Assembly: GCF_038397735.1 (NCBI RefSeq)
Contig: NZ_CP151635.1
Span: 3,348,001 to 3,412,000, forward strand
Reading direction: 5' to 3'
Length of the DNA: 64,000 bases
Source of the DNA: Microbacterium sp. LWH13-1.2
GTDB taxonomy: Bacteria > Actinomycetota > Actinomycetes > Actinomycetales > Microbacteriaceae
The position numbers and the translations under genes were made by a program. Shown here piece by piece: positions 33,976 through 42,652 of the stretch (the first letter of the stretch is position 1; each line of letters starts with the position of its first letter). The notes beneath the pieces are model-generated. The model was not told where the DNA came from. It did no database searches and saw only the letters and a list, made by a program, of their open reading frames with translations.

Positions 33976-35202
33976 TCACCAGTCATGGACGGTCCCGTCG
34001 AGCAGACGGTTCACCGGCAGGTAGGCCTTGGTGTACTCGTGGCCGGCCGCGGCATCCTCATCGAGGTCGACTCCGAGTCCGGGCTTGTCGCCCGGGTGCA
34101 GGAAGCCCTTGTCGAACGTGAAGGACGTCTGGAACACCTCGAGCGTCTGCTCGTTGTGCGGCATGTACTCCTGGATGCCGAAGTTGTGGATCGCGAGGTC
34201 GAGGTGCAGGGCTGCGGCCATGCCGACGGGCGAGATGTCGGTCGGACCGTGGATGCCCGACTTGATGCCGTAGATCGCGGCGAAGTCGAGCAGCTTCTTC
34301 ATGGCCGTGATGCCACCGGTGTGCGTGACCGCCGAGCGCACGTAGTCGATCAGACGCTCGGTGATGAGGGTCTGGTAGTCGAAGACCGAGTTGAAGACCT
34401 CGCCGATCGCGAGCGGCGTCGTCGAGTGCTGGCGCACGAGGCGCAGCGCGGTCTGGTCTTCACCGGGAGTGCAGTCCTCGAGCCAGAACAGGTCGTAGGG
34501 CTCGATGTCCTTGGCGAAGCGCGCGGCCTCGATCGGCGACATCCGGTGGTGCCCGTCGTGCAGGATGCGCAGATCGGTGCCGAAGTCCTCGCGGATCTGC
34601 GAGAAGATCCCCGGCATGTGGTTGAGGTAGTTGCGGGTGTCCCACGTCTCCTCGCTGGGGCGGTCGCCCGAGCGCTTGGCGGGCTCGTAGTCGTAGCGAA
34701 CTCCGGGGCCGGTCGACGAGACGCCGTAGATCTGGCCGAGCCCGGGCACACCGGTCTGCACGCGCACGGCGGTGTAGCCGAGCTCTTCATAGCCGGTGAT
34801 GGCGTTCTTGAGCGCGGCGTAGTCGGTGCCGGAGGCGTGGGCGTACACGCGGACGCCCTCGCGGCTGGCGCCGCCGAGCAGCTGGTACAACGGCATCCCG
34901 GCCTTCTTGGCCTTGATGTCCCACAGCGCCATGTCGACCGCGGCGATCGCCGCCATGGTCACCGGGCCGCGGCGCCAGTACGGGCCGCGGTAGAGGTACT
35001 GCCAGGTGTCCTCGATGCGGTCCTCGTCGCGTCCGACGAGCATCGAGGCGACGTGGTCGGAGAGGTACGAGGCGACGGCGAGCTCGCGTCCGTTGAGCGT
35101 GGCGTCGCCCAGGCCGACGATGCCGTCGGAGGTCGTGATCTTGAGCGTGACGAAGTTTCGTCCGGGGCTGGTGATGTTGACGTCGACGATCTCGATGGTC
35201 AT
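33976..35202 (-). CDS. manD: D-mannonate dehydratase (enolase superfamily, ManD/RspA)
   Basis: A 408-residue enolase-superfamily enzyme starting [14 protein letters not shown], with CAGGAG upstream. Metal ligands are visible: Asp in [10 protein letters not shown], Glu in [11 protein letters not shown] and Glu in [18 protein letters not shown] and a Tyr/Arg-bearing loop typical of ManD are also present. It dehydrates D-mannonate to 2-keto-3-deoxygluconate. The 28-codon extension of the open frame past 35202 runs through a GC hairpin and is not coding. Confidence 0.93.
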   Translation of the reverse strand: MTIEIVDVNITSPGRNFVTLKITTSDGIVGLGDATLNGRELAVASYLSDHVASMLVGRDEDRIEDTWQYLYRGPYWRRGPVTMAAIAAVDMALWDIKAKKAGMPLYQLLGGASREGVRVYAHASGTDYAALKNAITGYEELGYTAVRVQTGVPGLGQIYGVSSTGPGVRYDYEPAKRSGDRPSEETWDTRNYLNHMPGIFSQIREDFGTDLRILHDGHHRMSPIEAARFAKDIEPYDLFWLEDCTPGEDQTALRLVRQHSTTPLAIGEVFNSVFDYQTLITERLIDYVRSAVTHTGGITAMKKLLDFAAIYGIKSGIHGPTDISPVGMAAALHLDLAIHNFGIQEYMPHNEQTLEVFQTSFTFDKGFLHPGDKPGLGVDLDEDAAAGHEYTKAYLPVNRLLDGTVHDW

Positions 35203-35232
35203 GTCGTTCTCCTGAAGAAGCGGGTCTGAGTG

Positions 35233-35262
35233 GGGGTGCGGGCGTTCGGGCGCCCGCACCCC
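35233..35262 (-). terminator. 12-bp GC hairpin between transporter and manD
   Basis: GGGGTGCGGGCG and CGCCCGCACCCC pair perfectly around a 6-base loop in the 80-base gap between the MFS stop (35283) and the manD start. There is no T tract. It probably acts as an attenuator or mRNA-processing barrier that sets different levels of the two halves of the operon. Confidence 0.55.
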
Positions 35263-35282
35263 GGGTCGTGATGTGCGGGCTA

Positions 35283-36674
35283 TCAGATAGCGTCGCGGGG
35301 GTCCGTCAGGTCGCGGCCGGCGACCTCGGGCATCCAGATCGATGCGATCAGCGCGCTCAGCGTGAAGATGAACAGCATGATGATGATCGGGATGAACGAG
35401 CCGGTGACGGCCGACACCCACGCGGCGGCGATGACGGGGCCCGCACCGGTCGCGATGATGGCGGCGATCTCACGTGCCATGGCCGTGAACGTGTAGCGGT
35501 TGCGCGCACCGAACAGCTCGGGGAGCGTGAGGTTCTCGAGCGACGCGAAGCTCATCACCGCGAGGTTGTGCAGCACGACATATCCGATGAAGACCTGCAC
35601 CGTGACGCCGCTGCTGATCATGAGGATCGTCGGGATGATGATGATCAGCGCGACGATCGACCAGATCATGTACATGCGCTTGCGGCCGAAGCGGTCGCCG
35701 AGCCAGCCCGACAGCGGCACGGTGATGAAGGCGACGAGCGACGAGACGATCACGGCGTTGACGCCGATCGAGCGGTCGAGCAGCAGCACGACGGTGATGT
35801 AGCTGATCAGGTAGGTCTGGATCATGCCCGAGTTGCCCGCCTGGCCGAAGCGCAGCAGCAGGGCGATCGAGAACGCCTTCCAGGGCTTGCGGTTCATCGC
35901 CTCGAGGGTGCGCACGTCGCCGGTCTCGGTGGCCAGCTGGATCGTCTCTTCGCGCGAGAGCGCCTTGCCGTCGACGACGTCGTCGCGCTCCTCGAAGACC
36001 GGGGTCTCCTTGAGGTTGAAGCGCACCCAGATCGCGAAGAGCATGATGATCGCGCTGCCGATGAACGGGATGCGCCATGCCCAGTCGATGACTTCCTGCT
36101 CGCTGTAGGCGACGAGGAGGATGGCCCAGATGCCGGATGCGAGCAGGGTTCCGCAGTTCGTGCCGAGCGCGACGAGCGAGGCGATGATGCCACGGCGCTT
36201 GGCCGGTGCGTACTCGGCGAGCATGACACCGGCACCCGAGATCTCGGCACCTGCCCCGAACCCCTGTGCGATGCGCAGCAGCACGAGGAGGATCGGTGCG
36301 AGCACGCCGACCTGGTTGTACGTCGGCAGGAAGCCGATGAGGGTGGTCGCGAGACCCATCAGGAGGATCGTGTAGAACAGCACCTTCGTGCGGCCGGTCT
36401 TGTCACCGAGGCGGGCGAAGAAGAACGCGCCGACCGGGCGGGCGACGTAGCCGACGCCGTAGGTGGCCATCGCGGCGACGACCGCGACGGCCGGGTTCTC
36501 GGATGAGAAGAACAGGTCGGCGAACACGAGCGCGGCGGCCAGCGAGTAGAGCTGGTAGTCCATGAACTCGAGCGCGGTGCCGAGCCATCCGGATATGGCC
36601 GCGCGCACGAGGTCTTTGACCGACCTCTTCTCGGCGGGATCGGCGGCCGTGGCCGTCGTCTGCGGTTCTGACAT
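35283..36674 (-). CDS. MFS transporter of the metabolite:H+ symporter type
   Basis: A 463-residue protein with twelve membrane helices. The helix 2-3 loop reads [13 protein letters not shown] and the helix 8-9 loop [13 protein letters not shown], both classic MFS loop motifs. The helix 4-5 region ([19 protein letters not shown]) fits the ShiA/ProP (MHS) branch. Position inside the hexuronate operon suggests import of glucuronate, mannonate or a related sugar acid. Confidence 0.9.
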   Translation of the reverse strand: MSEPQTTATAADPAEKRSVKDLVRAAISGWLGTALEFMDYQLYSLAAALVFADLFFSSENPAVAVVAAMATYGVGYVARPVGAFFFARLGDKTGRTKVLFYTILLMGLATTLIGFLPTYNQVGVLAPILLVLLRIAQGFGAGAEISGAGVMLAEYAPAKRRGIIASLVALGTNCGTLLASGIWAILLVAYSEQEVIDWAWRIPFIGSAIIMLFAIWVRFNLKETPVFEERDDVVDGKALSREETIQLATETGDVRTLEAMNRKPWKAFSIALLLRFGQAGNSGMIQTYLISYITVVLLLDRSIGVNAVIVSSLVAFITVPLSGWLGDRFGRKRMYMIWSIVALIIIIPTILMISSGVTVQVFIGYVVLHNLAVMSFASLENLTLPELFGARNRYTFTAMAREIAAIIATGAGPVIAAAWVSAVTGSFIPIIIMLFIFTLSALIASIWMPEVAGRDLTDPRDAI

Positions 36675-36701
36675 GGGAGGTACTCCTTCGGACCAGGAAC
36701 A

Positions 36702-36746
36702 GGGTGGGGGTGTCGGGTGCGGCAGGGCCGCCGGGTGGGGGTGTCG
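36702..36746. repeat. 14-bp direct repeat flanking a short hairpin
   Basis: GGGTGGGGGTGTCG occurs exactly at 36702-36715 and 36733-36746, with a GCGGC/GCCGC hairpin between them. It fills the 72-base gap between the MFS start and the dehydrogenase stop. It could be a processing or attenuation element of the operon mRNA. Confidence 0.5.
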
Positions 36747-37751
36747 CTAGAGGGAGAGCAGGACCTTCGCCGACGCCGACGAGTCGCGGGCGAGCTCGAA
36801 GGCCTGCACGGCGTCGGATGCCGGGAGGACGTGGGAGATGACGGAGTCGAGGGCGTCGGACTCCGCAAGCAGGGCGACCGCGTCGTCGATCTCGGTGGAG
36901 AAGCGGAAGGCGCCGCGGATCGTGAGCTCCTTCGCGAGCATCGGGGCGAGGTTCACTCCGATGTCGGCGTTGGGGAGCATCCCGACCTGCACGATGGTGC
37001 CGGCGCGACGCGCGGCGCGCACCGCCTGCGTGAGTGCGACTCCGACGCCGGAGCACTCGAAGACGACGTCGTACGACTCGTTGTCGATCGTGTCGCGGCC
37101 GACGAGCGAGACCTCGGTCGCGCCGAGGGACTTCGCCCGCTCGAGGGGCTCTTCGCGCACATCGCTGGCGCCGACGACCGATGCCCCTGCGTTGACGGCG
37201 GCGGCCACGACGAGGAGGCCGATGGGCCCTGCGCCGATCACGAGCACGCGCTTGCCTGCGATGTCGCCGGCGAGGTTCACGGCATGGATCGCGACGGCCA
37301 GAGGCTCGGCGAGGGCGGCGCGCTCGAGGGGAAGCGAAGCCGGAAGCACGCGGATCATCTGCTCTTCGACGATCAGCAGTTCGGATGCTCCGCCCTGACG
37401 GTGCGGGTTCGCCGCGGCGCTGCCGAAGTAGTCACCGCCGGGGCGCAGGTGCGGGCGGTCTTCGAGACCGGGCACCTCGGGGCCGTAGCGCGCGGGGTGC
37501 ACGGTGACGGGGGTGCCGGGGGCGAGGCGACCGGACGGATCGAGGTCGACGACACCCGAGAGCTCGTGACCCGGGGTCAGCGGCTCCTGGATCGTGTACT
37601 CGCCGTTGGCGCCGTGGAAGTAGTAGTGCAGGTCGGAGCCGCAGATTCCCACGTAGTTCACGCGGAGGCGGACCTCTCCGTCGCCGGGGGTAGGGACCTC
37701 GCGGTCTTCCCAGCGGATGTCTTCCTTGCCGTGGATGGCGAGAGCCTTCAT
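36747..37751 (-). CDS. Zinc-type medium-chain dehydrogenase, L-idonate 5-dehydrogenase-like
   Basis: A 334-residue medium-chain dehydrogenase. Catalytic zinc ligands are Cys in GICGSDLHYYF and His-Glu in TPGHELSG, and the Rossmann motif reads VIGAGPIGLL. The GICGSDLHYY signature is that of IdnD and related sugar-acid dehydrogenases. The four cysteines that normally hold the structural zinc are absent: the loop at about residues 85-110 (VHPARYGPEVPG...) has none. It probably oxidises a C6 sugar acid at C5 and feeds the KDG pathway. Confidence 0.85.
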   Translation of the reverse strand: MKALAIHGKEDIRWEDREVPTPGDGEVRLRVNYVGICGSDLHYYFHGANGEYTIQEPLTPGHELSGVVDLDPSGRLAPGTPVTVHPARYGPEVPGLEDRPHLRPGGDYFGSAAANPHRQGGASELLIVEEQMIRVLPASLPLERAALAEPLAVAIHAVNLAGDIAGKRVLVIGAGPIGLLVVAAAVNAGASVVGASDVREEPLERAKSLGATEVSLVGRDTIDNESYDVVFECSGVGVALTQAVRAARRAGTIVQVGMLPNADIGVNLAPMLAKELTIRGAFRFSTEIDDAVALLAESDALDSVISHVLPASDAVQAFELARDSSASAKVLLSL

Positions 37752-39262
37752 GGCTGCAGCTCCTTCTTCGTGGCCTGGGATGCCGAGACGGCATCGGCGA
37801 TCGCGGCATCGACGCCGCGTCGCTGGATGGTGTCGACGAGCTCGCCGACGCGGGTGATGAACGCATCCTGAGATCCGAGTCCATCACCGAACAGGTGCAG
37901 TTCGCCGATCACGCGCTGTGCCAGGTCGCGGCCGTTGCGCGCGCTCGCCGCGTAGCCCGCCAGGCGCTCGCGGGCGCCGTCGGTCATCGCCGCGGCGTGC
38001 AGACCGGGGTCGAACCCGGGCAGCGGTGCGATGCATGACAGGTATCCGGCGACGGTGAGCGCGATCAGGTGCGGCATCTCGCCGTTGCCGAGGGCGAGCA
38101 GGGCCGGCTCGGGAATGCGCTGGCGCAGCTTCACCGATCCGTCGGTGCCGACCTGGCTGGTGCGGTGGCCCAGGGCGCTGTTGGCCCAGCGCTCGAACAG
38201 CTCGGTCTCGTAGGCGCGGATGTCGACGCCGGACGGCACCTCGATCGAGGGCTCGTACTCGTCGCGCAGCACCGCACGCGCTGCACTCTCGATACCGTCG
38301 AGTCCGATCGCCTCGGGGATCGTGCCCACTCCGCTGAGTGCGCCGAGATAGGCGATGAGGGAGTGCGTGCCGTTGAGCAGGCGCACCTTCATCTGCTCGT
38401 AGCGTCCGACCTCGTCGGTGAACACGGCGCCGCCTGCTTCCCACGCGGGGCGGCCGCCGGCGAAGCGGTCTTCGATCGCCCACATCGTGAACGGCTCGGC
38501 GGGCACGGGGATGTCGTCTCGCGCACCGAGCAGGGTGCTGACGCGGGTGCGCAGCTCGGCGGTGGTCGACGGCACGATGCGGTCGACCATGCTCGAGGGG
38601 AACGATACGGCGCGGTCGAGGAACGCGAGTGCGTCCGCGCCTTCGGAACCGGGAAGCTCCTGCAGGAACTCGCGGACGAGCTTCTCGGTGTGAGCGCCAT
38701 TCGATGAGAGGTTGTCGCAGCTGAGGATCGAGATCGGCGCGCCGCCGGCCGCGGCACGGGCCTGCAGGCCGCGGGCGAGCTGGCCGATCGTCGAGCGGGC
38801 TGCGCCGCCGCGGAGGTCGGAGCGCACGGTGTCGTCGTCGAGATCGAGATGCTGCGTCGCGGGGGAGTAGCTGTACCCGTTCTCGGTGACCGTGAGGGTG
38901 ACGATTCGGATGCCGGGGTCGGCGATCTGTGCCACGACGCGCTCGGGCTGCTCGGCGCCGACGAACGCGTCGGTGTGCACGCCGGGGATGGTCAGCGACG
39001 TGCTGCCGGGGCTGATGGTCGCGACCGAGTAGAGCATGTCCTGCGCGTGCATCGCGTCGACGATGGAGCGCGAACGCGAGGCGACGCCGACGATTCCCCA
39101 GTCGCCGCCGGCGGACTGGAGTGCTGCCGCGGTGTAGACGGCCTGGTGTGCGCGGTGGAAGCTGCCGAGTCCGAGGTGCAGGATGCCTGCAGCGGTCGGG
39201 GCGACCAGGGGGGATGCGGTCGCAGAGGTCGTGCGGCGCAGGGCCGGTGCTGGGATGCTCAC
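37748..39262 (-). CDS. uxuB: Fructuronate reductase / mannitol dehydrogenase family
   Basis: A 504-residue polyol-dehydrogenase-family enzyme and the first gene of the operon. The N-terminal Rossmann entry reads LHLGLGSFHRAHQAVY and the catalytic motif VRLLNGTHS follows the expected Lys. It should interconvert fructuronate and mannonate with NADH. I choose GTG at 39262, with AAGGAG about 7 bases upstream. The frame's longer upstream reach covers the operator. Its stop overlaps the next gene by 4 bases. Confidence 0.9.
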   Translation of the reverse strand: MSIPAPALRRTTSATASPLVAPTAAGILHLGLGSFHRAHQAVYTAAALQSAGGDWGIVGVASRSRSIVDAMHAQDMLYSVATISPGSTSLTIPGVHTDAFVGAEQPERVVAQIADPGIRIVTLTVTENGYSYSPATQHLDLDDDTVRSDLRGGAARSTIGQLARGLQARAAAGGAPISILSCDNLSSNGAHTEKLVREFLQELPGSEGADALAFLDRAVSFPSSMVDRIVPSTTAELRTRVSTLLGARDDIPVPAEPFTMWAIEDRFAGGRPAWEAGGAVFTDEVGRYEQMKVRLLNGTHSLIAYLGALSGVGTIPEAIGLDGIESAARAVLRDEYEPSIEVPSGVDIRAYETELFERWANSALGHRTSQVGTDGSVKLRQRIPEPALLALGNGEMPHLIALTVAGYLSCIAPLPGFDPGLHAAAMTDGARERLAGYAASARNGRDLAQRVIGELHLFGDGLGSQDAFITRVGELVDTIQRRGVDAAIADAVSASQATKKELQP

Positions 39263-39339
39263 GCGGTGGCTCCTTCGCTCGGGGCCGCGCACCGCTGAGG
39301 GTGATCGGCGTTGATCGTCATGAAAATCAGTGTGCAGCT

Positions 39340-39357
39340 TTTGTACAAACTTGTCAA
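39340..39357 (-). promoter_or_regulatory. Operator TTTGTACAAA within the uxuB promoter
   Basis: A perfect 10-bp palindrome, TTTGTACAAA, occupies 39340-39349. On the minus strand TTGACA (39357-39352) is a consensus -35 box, and a weak -10 (CACACT) follows 17 bases later. The palindrome therefore sits in the promoter spacer, where a repressor would block polymerase. The divergent LacI-type gene starting at 39415 is the obvious regulator. Confidence 0.65.
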
Positions 39358-39414
39358 GCCGTTTTACATCGAGGGTGAGGATCGTAGGATTGCCTGCGAG
39401 GGCGGGAGATCGAC

Positions 39415-40377
39415 ATGGCAGCGACGCTGACGGACGTGGCACGACGAGCAGGCGTCTCGATCGCGACCGCCTCCCGCGCGTTCGGAGAGCCGGATCGTCT
39501 CGCGCCGCACACCCTCGGTCGCGTCCTCGAAGCCGCGGGGGAGCTCGGCTACTCCACCCCGCAGTCAGCCACCGCCACCCGCACGTTCGGGGTCGTCGTG
39601 CCCGACGTGTCGAACCCTGTGTACGCCACGCTGCTCAAGGCGATCCAGGGTCAGGCATGGCATGGTCGCCACCGCATCGTGCTGTTCGACGCCGATGAAG
39701 ACCTGCGCCGTGAGCGCGAGCAGATCGAGCAGGCCCGCAAGCTCGACGGGATGCTGCTGTGCAGCCCTCGTCTTCCCGATGTCGACGTGCTCGAACTCGT
39801 CGGCGACACCCCCTACGTCGTGGTGAACCGCCAGATCGACGGCGCCCCCTGCGTGCTGATGGACACCGAGCACGGGCCGGCGCAGGCGATCGAGCACCTC
39901 GCAGCCCTCGGCCACACGCACATCGCCTACGCCGCCGGCCCTCGAGGATCGTGGGCCGACGTGCGCCGAGCAGACACCGTCGCCCGCGCGTGCGAGCGCC
40001 ACGGCATCCGTCTCACCGGCCTCAGCCACCATGCCGCATCCATCCAGGGCGGCCGCGCTGCCGCCGCCCCGGCAGCAGCGAGCGGTGCCACGGCCGTGAT
40101 CGCCTACAACGACCTCGTCGCGCTCGGACTCGAGGCAGGCCTGCTCGAGCTCGGCAAGCGCTGCCCCGCCGACATCAGCATCGTGGGCATCGACGACATC
40201 GATCTGGCCGGCGCGGTCACGCCAGCACTCACGACGGTGCGGATGCCGATCGAACGCAGCGGTGCGCTCGCTGTGGATCTCCTGCTGCAGGCGATGAACG
40301 GCTCGGCGATCGACGACGTCGTGACGCTGGGGTCTCAGCTGATCGTGCGCGCCTCGACCGCGGCTCCTTCCGCCTGA
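39415..40377 (+). CDS. LacI-family repressor of the hexuronate operon
   Basis: A 320-residue regulator. The N-terminal helix-turn-helix reads TLTDVARRAGVSIATASRAF and the sugar-binding domain contains GVVVPDVSNPVYA and VIAYNDLVALG. It is divergent from uxuB, with the candidate operator TTTGTACAAA between them. The likely inducer is a hexuronate, mannonate or KDG-type intermediate. Confidence 0.92.
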   Translation: MAATLTDVARRAGVSIATASRAFGEPDRLAPHTLGRVLEAAGELGYSTPQSATATRTFGVVVPDVSNPVYATLLKAIQGQAWHGRHRIVLFDADEDLRREREQIEQARKLDGMLLCSPRLPDVDVLELVGDTPYVVVNRQIDGAPCVLMDTEHGPAQAIEHLAALGHTHIAYAAGPRGSWADVRRADTVARACERHGIRLTGLSHHAASIQGGRAAAAPAAASGATAVIAYNDLVALGLEAGLLELGKRCPADISIVGIDDIDLAGAVTPALTTVRMPIERSGALAVDLLLQAMNGSAIDDVVTLGSQLIVRASTAAPSA

Positions 40378-40401
40378 TCTCCGACGGGCCGACAGTGACG
40401 C

Positions 40402-40422
40402 CTCGGGCGCTCATCGCCCGAG
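40402..40422 (+). terminator. 8-bp hairpin after the LacI-type gene
   Basis: CTCGGGCG and CGCCCGAG pair perfectly around a 5-base loop, 25 bases after the stop codon. It is GC-rich without a T tract and probably separates this gene from the iron-import operon. Confidence 0.5.
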
Positions 40423-40476
40423 CTCCACCGCGGCGATCGGCATTCGTCTGGGCAGACCCTCGATTCGCACGATGAC

Positions 40477-40495
40477 TCAGGTAAGGCTACCCTTA
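40477..40495 (+). promoter_or_regulatory. DtxR/IdeR-type iron box
   Basis: TCAGGTAAGGCTACCCTTA matches 15 of the 19 positions of the DtxR/IdeR consensus (TTAGGTTAGGCTAACCTAA), including the central AGGCTA. It lies 29 bases before the start of the substrate-binding protein gene. Repression by an iron-loaded DtxR-family protein is expected for the whole three-gene operon. Confidence 0.8.
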
Positions 40496-40523
40496 TCGAG
40501 TCCCCCCGAATGAAGGAGTCGTT

Positions 40524-41567
40524 GTGCAGCAGCGTGCCGTGTTCACTCTCGTCCTCGCCGCGGCGCTCACGGTCGGACTCGCAGGATGCGGCGCCTCGGA
40601 GGCGGTCGAGCCGGAAGCGACCGCTGCATCGGGGGAGGGAGCGACTATCTACCCTCTCACCATCGACAACTGCGGCGTCGAGGTGACCGTCGACGCTGCG
40701 CCGCAACGAGTCGTTTCACTCGATCAGAACTCGACCGAGATCCTTCTGTCTCTGGGTCTCGAGGATCGCCTGGTGGGCACTGCGTCATGGACCGATCCCG
40801 TGCTCGACTCCCTCGCGGATGCGAACGCCGATGTTCCGCGACTCGCGGACAATGCGCCGACCTACGAGGTCGCGTTGGGCGCCGATCCGGACTTCGTCAC
40901 CGCCTCTTTCGGTCGACATTTCGCGGAGGGCGGCGTCGCGACGCGAGAGCGGTTCGCTGAGACGGATGTCTCCACCTACCTTTCGCCTACGGACTGCGAC
41001 AACGGGACCAGCATCAACGGAGGCGGAACACGCACGACACCGCTCACGATCGATGCTCTCTATGCGGAGATCGCGGAGTTGGGCGAGATCTTCGACGTCT
41101 CGAACCGCGCCGACGAACTCATCGCCGACCTGCAGGCGCGTGCCGAGGCGGCGACCACGGGGGTCGATTTCGAGGGCGCCTCGGTGGCCTTCTGGTTCGC
41201 AGACACGAAGACGCCGTACGTCGCGGGCGGTCTCGGTTCTGCCGCACTCCTGGCTTCGATGACCGGGCTCGACAATGTGTTCACGGACCTCGATGATGAC
41301 TGGCCCGCGACCACATGGGAGGAGGTCGCCGATCGCGATCCGCAGATCTTCATCCTCGGCGATCTCCAGCGGGACCGTTTTCCCGGGGACCGCCTGGATG
41401 ACAAGGTGGCTTTCCTCGAGTCCGACCCGTTGACGAAGACCATCGATGCGGTCGGGCATCAGCGCTACATCGCACTGCACGGGGCGGAGTTGAACCCGTC
41501 CATCAGGTTCGTCGACGGCCTCGAGAAGATCAAGGCGTGGTGGGTCGAGCACGAGGGCGAGCTCTGA
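40524..41567 (+). CDS. Iron-siderophore ABC transporter substrate-binding lipoprotein
   Basis: A 347-residue FecB/FepB-type binding protein with a lipoprotein signal peptide (lipobox LAGC near residue 22). QRVVSLDQNSTEILLSLGL is the typical first lobe. It captures ferric siderophores outside the membrane. The GTG start has AAGGAG upstream. It is the first gene of an iron-box-controlled operon. Substrate (catecholate or hydroxamate) cannot be told. Confidence 0.92.
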   Translation: MQQRAVFTLVLAAALTVGLAGCGASEAVEPEATAASGEGATIYPLTIDNCGVEVTVDAAPQRVVSLDQNSTEILLSLGLEDRLVGTASWTDPVLDSLADANADVPRLADNAPTYEVALGADPDFVTASFGRHFAEGGVATRERFAETDVSTYLSPTDCDNGTSINGGGTRTTPLTIDALYAEIAELGEIFDVSNRADELIADLQARAEAATTGVDFEGASVAFWFADTKTPYVAGGLGSAALLASMTGLDNVFTDLDDDWPATTWEEVADRDPQIFILGDLQRDRFPGDRLDDKVAFLESDPLTKTIDAVGHQRYIALHGAELNPSIRFVDGLEKIKAWWVEHEGEL

Positions 41568-42652
41568 CCCCCACCGCGCTGAGGGGCTCTGCCGAACACT
41601 CGTCGAGCGGAGCCTCCCAGCGCCCACCACGCGTCCGTCGCCTCGGAACCTCGAGTGCGCTCGTCTTCGCCGGACTTCTCGTGTTCCTCCTCTCGGTCGG
41701 GGTGGCGATCACGTTGGGCCCCGCGGACATCCTGATCGTCAACGTGCGCGACATCGTGGCGAATCACCTCGGCCTCGCCGACATCCCCGTGAAGGCATCG
41801 AAAGACGCGATCGTGTGGGAGGAGCGTCTGCCACGGGCCTTCGTCGCGGCGGCATGCGGTGCAGGGCTCGGGATCTGCGGGGTCATCATGCAGTCGCTTC
41901 TGCGGAACCCTCTCGCCGACCCGTTCATCCTCGGAATATCGTCAGGCGCCTCGACCGGCGCTGTCGCCATCGGGATCCTGGGGCTCGGTGGCGCGACGAT
42001 CGGCTTGTCGGGGGGAGCTTTTCTCGGAGCGCTCGTCGCGTTCGGGCTCGTCCTGTTGCTCGCCCGCTTGTCCGGCGGCGGAAATGACCGCGTCGTGCTC
42101 GCGGGGGTGGCAAGCACACAGCTGTTCTCGGCCCTGACCTCGTTGATCATCTTCGCCTTCGCCGATTCGGATGAGACACGAGGTGTGATGTTCTGGCTGC
42201 TCGGATCGCTGGAGGGGGTGCGCTGGGACGATGCAGCGCTGTCAGCGACCGTGGTCGCAGCGGGCTCCCTCCTTTGCCTCCGCTACGCCCGCACGCTCGA
42301 CGCATTCACCTTCGGTGATGACGTCGCAGCCTCACTCGGCATCCATGTGACACGAACTCGGGCCGTCCTGCTCGTGACGACTGCTCTCATCACCGCGACC
42401 CTGGTGAGCATCGCAGGCGCGATCGGCTTCGTCGGCCTCGTGCTCCCGCACGCCGCACGGCTGATCGCCGGTGCTCGACACTCGCGTCTGATCCCGGCTA
42501 CCGCGATCATCGGAGCCATCTTCATGGTGTGGGTCGATGCCGGTTCACGGGTCGCGTTCTCCCCGACACCGCTCCCGGTCGGGGTCGGGACAGCGCTCGT
42601 GGGCGTCCCGGTGTTCATCGCCCTGCTGGCACGGAGAAGAAGACGCCCATGA
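41537..42652 (+). CDS. FecCD-family iron-siderophore permease
   Basis: A 371-residue permease with nine or ten membrane helices. Family signatures are RLPRAFVAAACGAGLGICG, LRNPLADPFILGISSGAS and GFVGLVLPHAARLI. The frame begins inside the binding-protein gene (31-base overlap), and GTG codons at 41537 and 41540 are the only reasonable starts, giving a basic N-terminal extension of about 40 residues. Only one permease gene is present, so the channel is presumably a homodimer. Confidence 0.92.
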   Translation: MVGRARGRALTPTALRGSAEHSSSGASQRPPRVRRLGTSSALVFAGLLVFLLSVGVAITLGPADILIVNVRDIVANHLGLADIPVKASKDAIVWEERLPRAFVAAACGAGLGICGVIMQSLLRNPLADPFILGISSGASTGAVAIGILGLGGATIGLSGGAFLGALVAFGLVLLLARLSGGGNDRVVLAGVASTQLFSALTSLIIFAFADSDETRGVMFWLLGSLEGVRWDDAALSATVVAAGSLLCLRYARTLDAFTFGDDVAASLGIHVTRTRAVLLVTTALITATLVSIAGAIGFVGLVLPHAARLIAGARHSRLIPATAIIGAIFMVWVDAGSRVAFSPTPLPVGVGTALVGVPVFIALLARRRRRP

